Part shown: positions 61,826-64,000 of the stretch, piece by piece
How positions within the stretch are numbered: position 1 is the first letter of the stretch
How the letters are laid out: every line of letters begins with the position of its first letter
From: Letharia columbiana
Lineage: Eukaryota; Ascomycota; Lecanoromycetes; Lecanorales; Parmeliaceae
DNA: 64,000 nucleotides
Direction of reading: 5' to 3'
Assembly: GCF_014066305.1 (NCBI RefSeq)
Contig: NW_023501133.1
Coordinates: forward strand, 1-64,000
Notes under the pieces: generated by a model
The model's database searches: none
What the model was told of the DNA's origin: nothing
What the model saw: the letters and a program-made list of their open reading frames with translations, nothing else
Program-made: the position numbers and the translations under genes

Positions 61826-64000
61826 ATCTTTAATTTAATATAGATTTTAGAATAAGAAGCCTCTTTTATTAAAGTAGTAGTATTTTTATAAATATATATC
61901 TATATTTAAATTAATTTAAGAAGTTTTATTTTATAAATATAAAATATATAAAGTTATTAGATTAAGTATAATAGTTAAATCTTATTAATTAAGCGTAATA
62001 AATAGAATAATAATTAGAATATCTTATTCTTAACTTAGAATAGTTTTTCTTTTATTTATTATATATTTTTTTTTATAAAAACTACGTCTAGACTTTAATA
62101 ATACTATATTATTATTTATAAACTTATATCTTATTATAATTATCTAAAAAGCTATATATCTTTTAATTATAAAGTAATTCTTTTTATATAAAATATATAT
62201 AATTAAGTCGCTAGATATTAGTTAGTAATTTTCTTTATTTATAATTATTAAAGAGTAAGTTATATTATTAAAATTACTCGCTAATTTTATCTTTATAATT
62301 TCTTAAAGTATTTATAATATAGAGATTTAAATTTAAAGCGAATTAATCGATTTTAAAGTTATATAAATTAAGATCTTCTTTATTATTTAAATAAATATAA
62401 TTTAAAAAATAATTAAATTTATTAATCTCTACTATTCGCGAATTTTCTTTAATATATAAACTTTTAAAGTCTAATTAGTAATAATATAATTAACATATAT
62501 AATTAATTTATTATTTAATTTAGATATATATAATTAATATAATTACATACTTTTCTTATTTATAATTATACTTTTTAAACTTTATATATAATCTTCTAAT
62601 CTTTATCTTCGCGAAGTCTTATTTTTACTTTACTTTAATAATTTAAATAAATCTAAATTAATAATTAATAAATTATTAATAATTTTTTAAATTTTCATAA
62701 TTATCGAGTTAATAACTTTAATAAATAATAATATTATATATTAATAAATTATAATTAATATTATAATTAATTATTATATTAAGAGATATAGCGCTATTAG
62801 ATATATATTTACTTTATAAAAATAATATTATTAATTTAATTTAATTATAGAATATAAAGAAAATAATTTTATTTTTTTTAGATATAGATAGTATTATAAT
62901 AAATAAGTATATTATAATATAAATATTATAATAATAAAAAGAATTTTTAAAAAAGAAGAGAGTAAATTAGAAAAGAATAATATTAAATATTTATTATTAA
63001 GCTAACTAATATTATATAATTAAAATCTTATTAAAATAAAATATTATTTAAAGATAGATTAAGTTTAAATATTAATTAGAAAGCTAATTAGAAAAAGAGA
63101 TTAATTCTTTTTTATTAATATATATCGTAGAGCTATATATAAGCGCTTCTTTCTATATTTTAAATATACTTTAAATATTTATAGCTATATATATATACCC
63201 TCTCTTATTTTTATATATTTTATATATTTCGATATTCTTTATATACGCGATATATCTATTAAAGATAATCTTATTAATTTAATTAATTTCTATTTAATCT
63301 TATATTTATTAATTATAAGAAAAGCTCTTTATTTTAATATTATAACTTTATTAATTTATTATTCTTAGATATTAAGTCGCGTATAGCTTATAATTAATTT
63401 ATTTACTTTCTTCTCTTCTTCTATTATAAAGATAGAAGAAGATATTATTTCTTTTTCATCTTCGTCTATAATAACGAATTAATTATTATTTTTATAAGAT
63501 TAAAGATATTAATTTAAAGATAATATCATTTAATTAAAAGCGAAGAATATAATATTTTAATATTTTAATATTTAAGTAAAAGATATTATAATATTATTTA
63601 AATAAAAGAGAGTTATATTAATAAGAAAGATATTAATATTTAAAAATAATCTTAGCGCGATAAAAGATTTAATTTTTATATATAGAAGATTTAGATAATA
63701 ATTAATTTAGTTAATTAAATTATTAAAGCGTTTAAATTAAATTTTAATTCTATATTAATATCTAATAAAATAAATTTAATAATTTTAAAATATTAATATA
63801 CGCTTTTATTAATATAATTAGCGATTAGAATATTAATTAAATAAATATAATTTTTAATTTTAATAATTAAAATAATATAATAATAAATAAGTATTAATAT
63901 TAAAGTAAATAAAGTATATATTATATTAAGTAGAAAAGCGTTAATAGCTAGACTAATTAGAGTTTTAAATTAATAAAATTAAATATTAATTCTATATTAA
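61826..64000. other. RIP-degraded A+T-rich DNA, no gene recognised
   Basis: Stops in all frames, no domain found. The window ends inside this region. Confidence 0.6.

Overview
The window looks like a heterochromatic stretch of a filamentous ascomycete (Pezizomycotina) nuclear genome. About 58 of 64 kb is extremely A+T-rich and almost free of CA and TG dinucleotides, while CG, GC and CT survive. That is the footprint of repeat-induced point mutation (RIP: CpA to TpA on both strands). Degenerate transposons can still be read through it, with stop codons where Gln codons stood. One 5.3 kb island (about 23,994-29,222) has normal base composition and holds the only intact protein genes, with short fungal GT-AG introns. 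I did not identify a species, and I saw no rRNA, tRNA or CRISPR array.

Layout. 1-1,754: unrecognised RIP debris. 1,755-18,557: a three-level transposon nest. A 7.4 kb Ty3/gypsy element (E0) has its 3' LTR split by a second gypsy element (E1, 9,096-18,474, with a TTATT target duplication). E1's RNase H region is in turn split by a younger, less mutated 2.8 kb element carrying a complex minisatellite (MS element, copy 1, about 13,138-15,957). 18,558-22,015: debris plus a short element sharing termini with the MS family. 22,018-23,991: a 2 kb DNA transposon (TA target site, Fot1/pogo-like) whose inverted copy lies at 38,468-40,445. The gene island sits between these two arms.

Gene island. A three-exon gene encodes an 831-residue Ulp1/SENP-type (C48) cysteine protease with complete His-Asp-Cys plus Gln active site, a basic nuclear-localisation-like cluster and a C-terminal helical tail. 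Some 780 bp downstream on the same strand, behind two TATA boxes, is a gene for a small protein with a signal peptide. Its reading frame passes through a C7 run and, by a 46-nt intron or by one-base slippage, joins a long open frame ending in a hydrophobic membrane segment. The two genes have no evident functional link.

29,335-37,983: chained and interrupted MS-family elements, including one in which a 331-bp nearly pure A-tract replaces an internal segment. 38,468-47,560: a Fot1/pogo-like copy, then an hAT transposase relic split by MS copy 5, itself split by a tandem LTR-internal-LTR-internal-LTR retroelement (ATATG/ATATA target duplication). 47.7-64 kb: RIP debris with a pair of 0.69 kb direct repeats, a 24-bp octapeptide-coding tandem repeat, a 0.28 kb triplicate repeat, another short MS-family element and a 93-bp satellite.

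The most unusual structures are the MS family (shared termini, 3' hairpin, two-type minisatellite, hidden coiled-coil ORF, head-to-tail chaining), the A-tract, and the frame break in the secreted-protein gene. Dinucleotide statements were made by eye; no index was computed.
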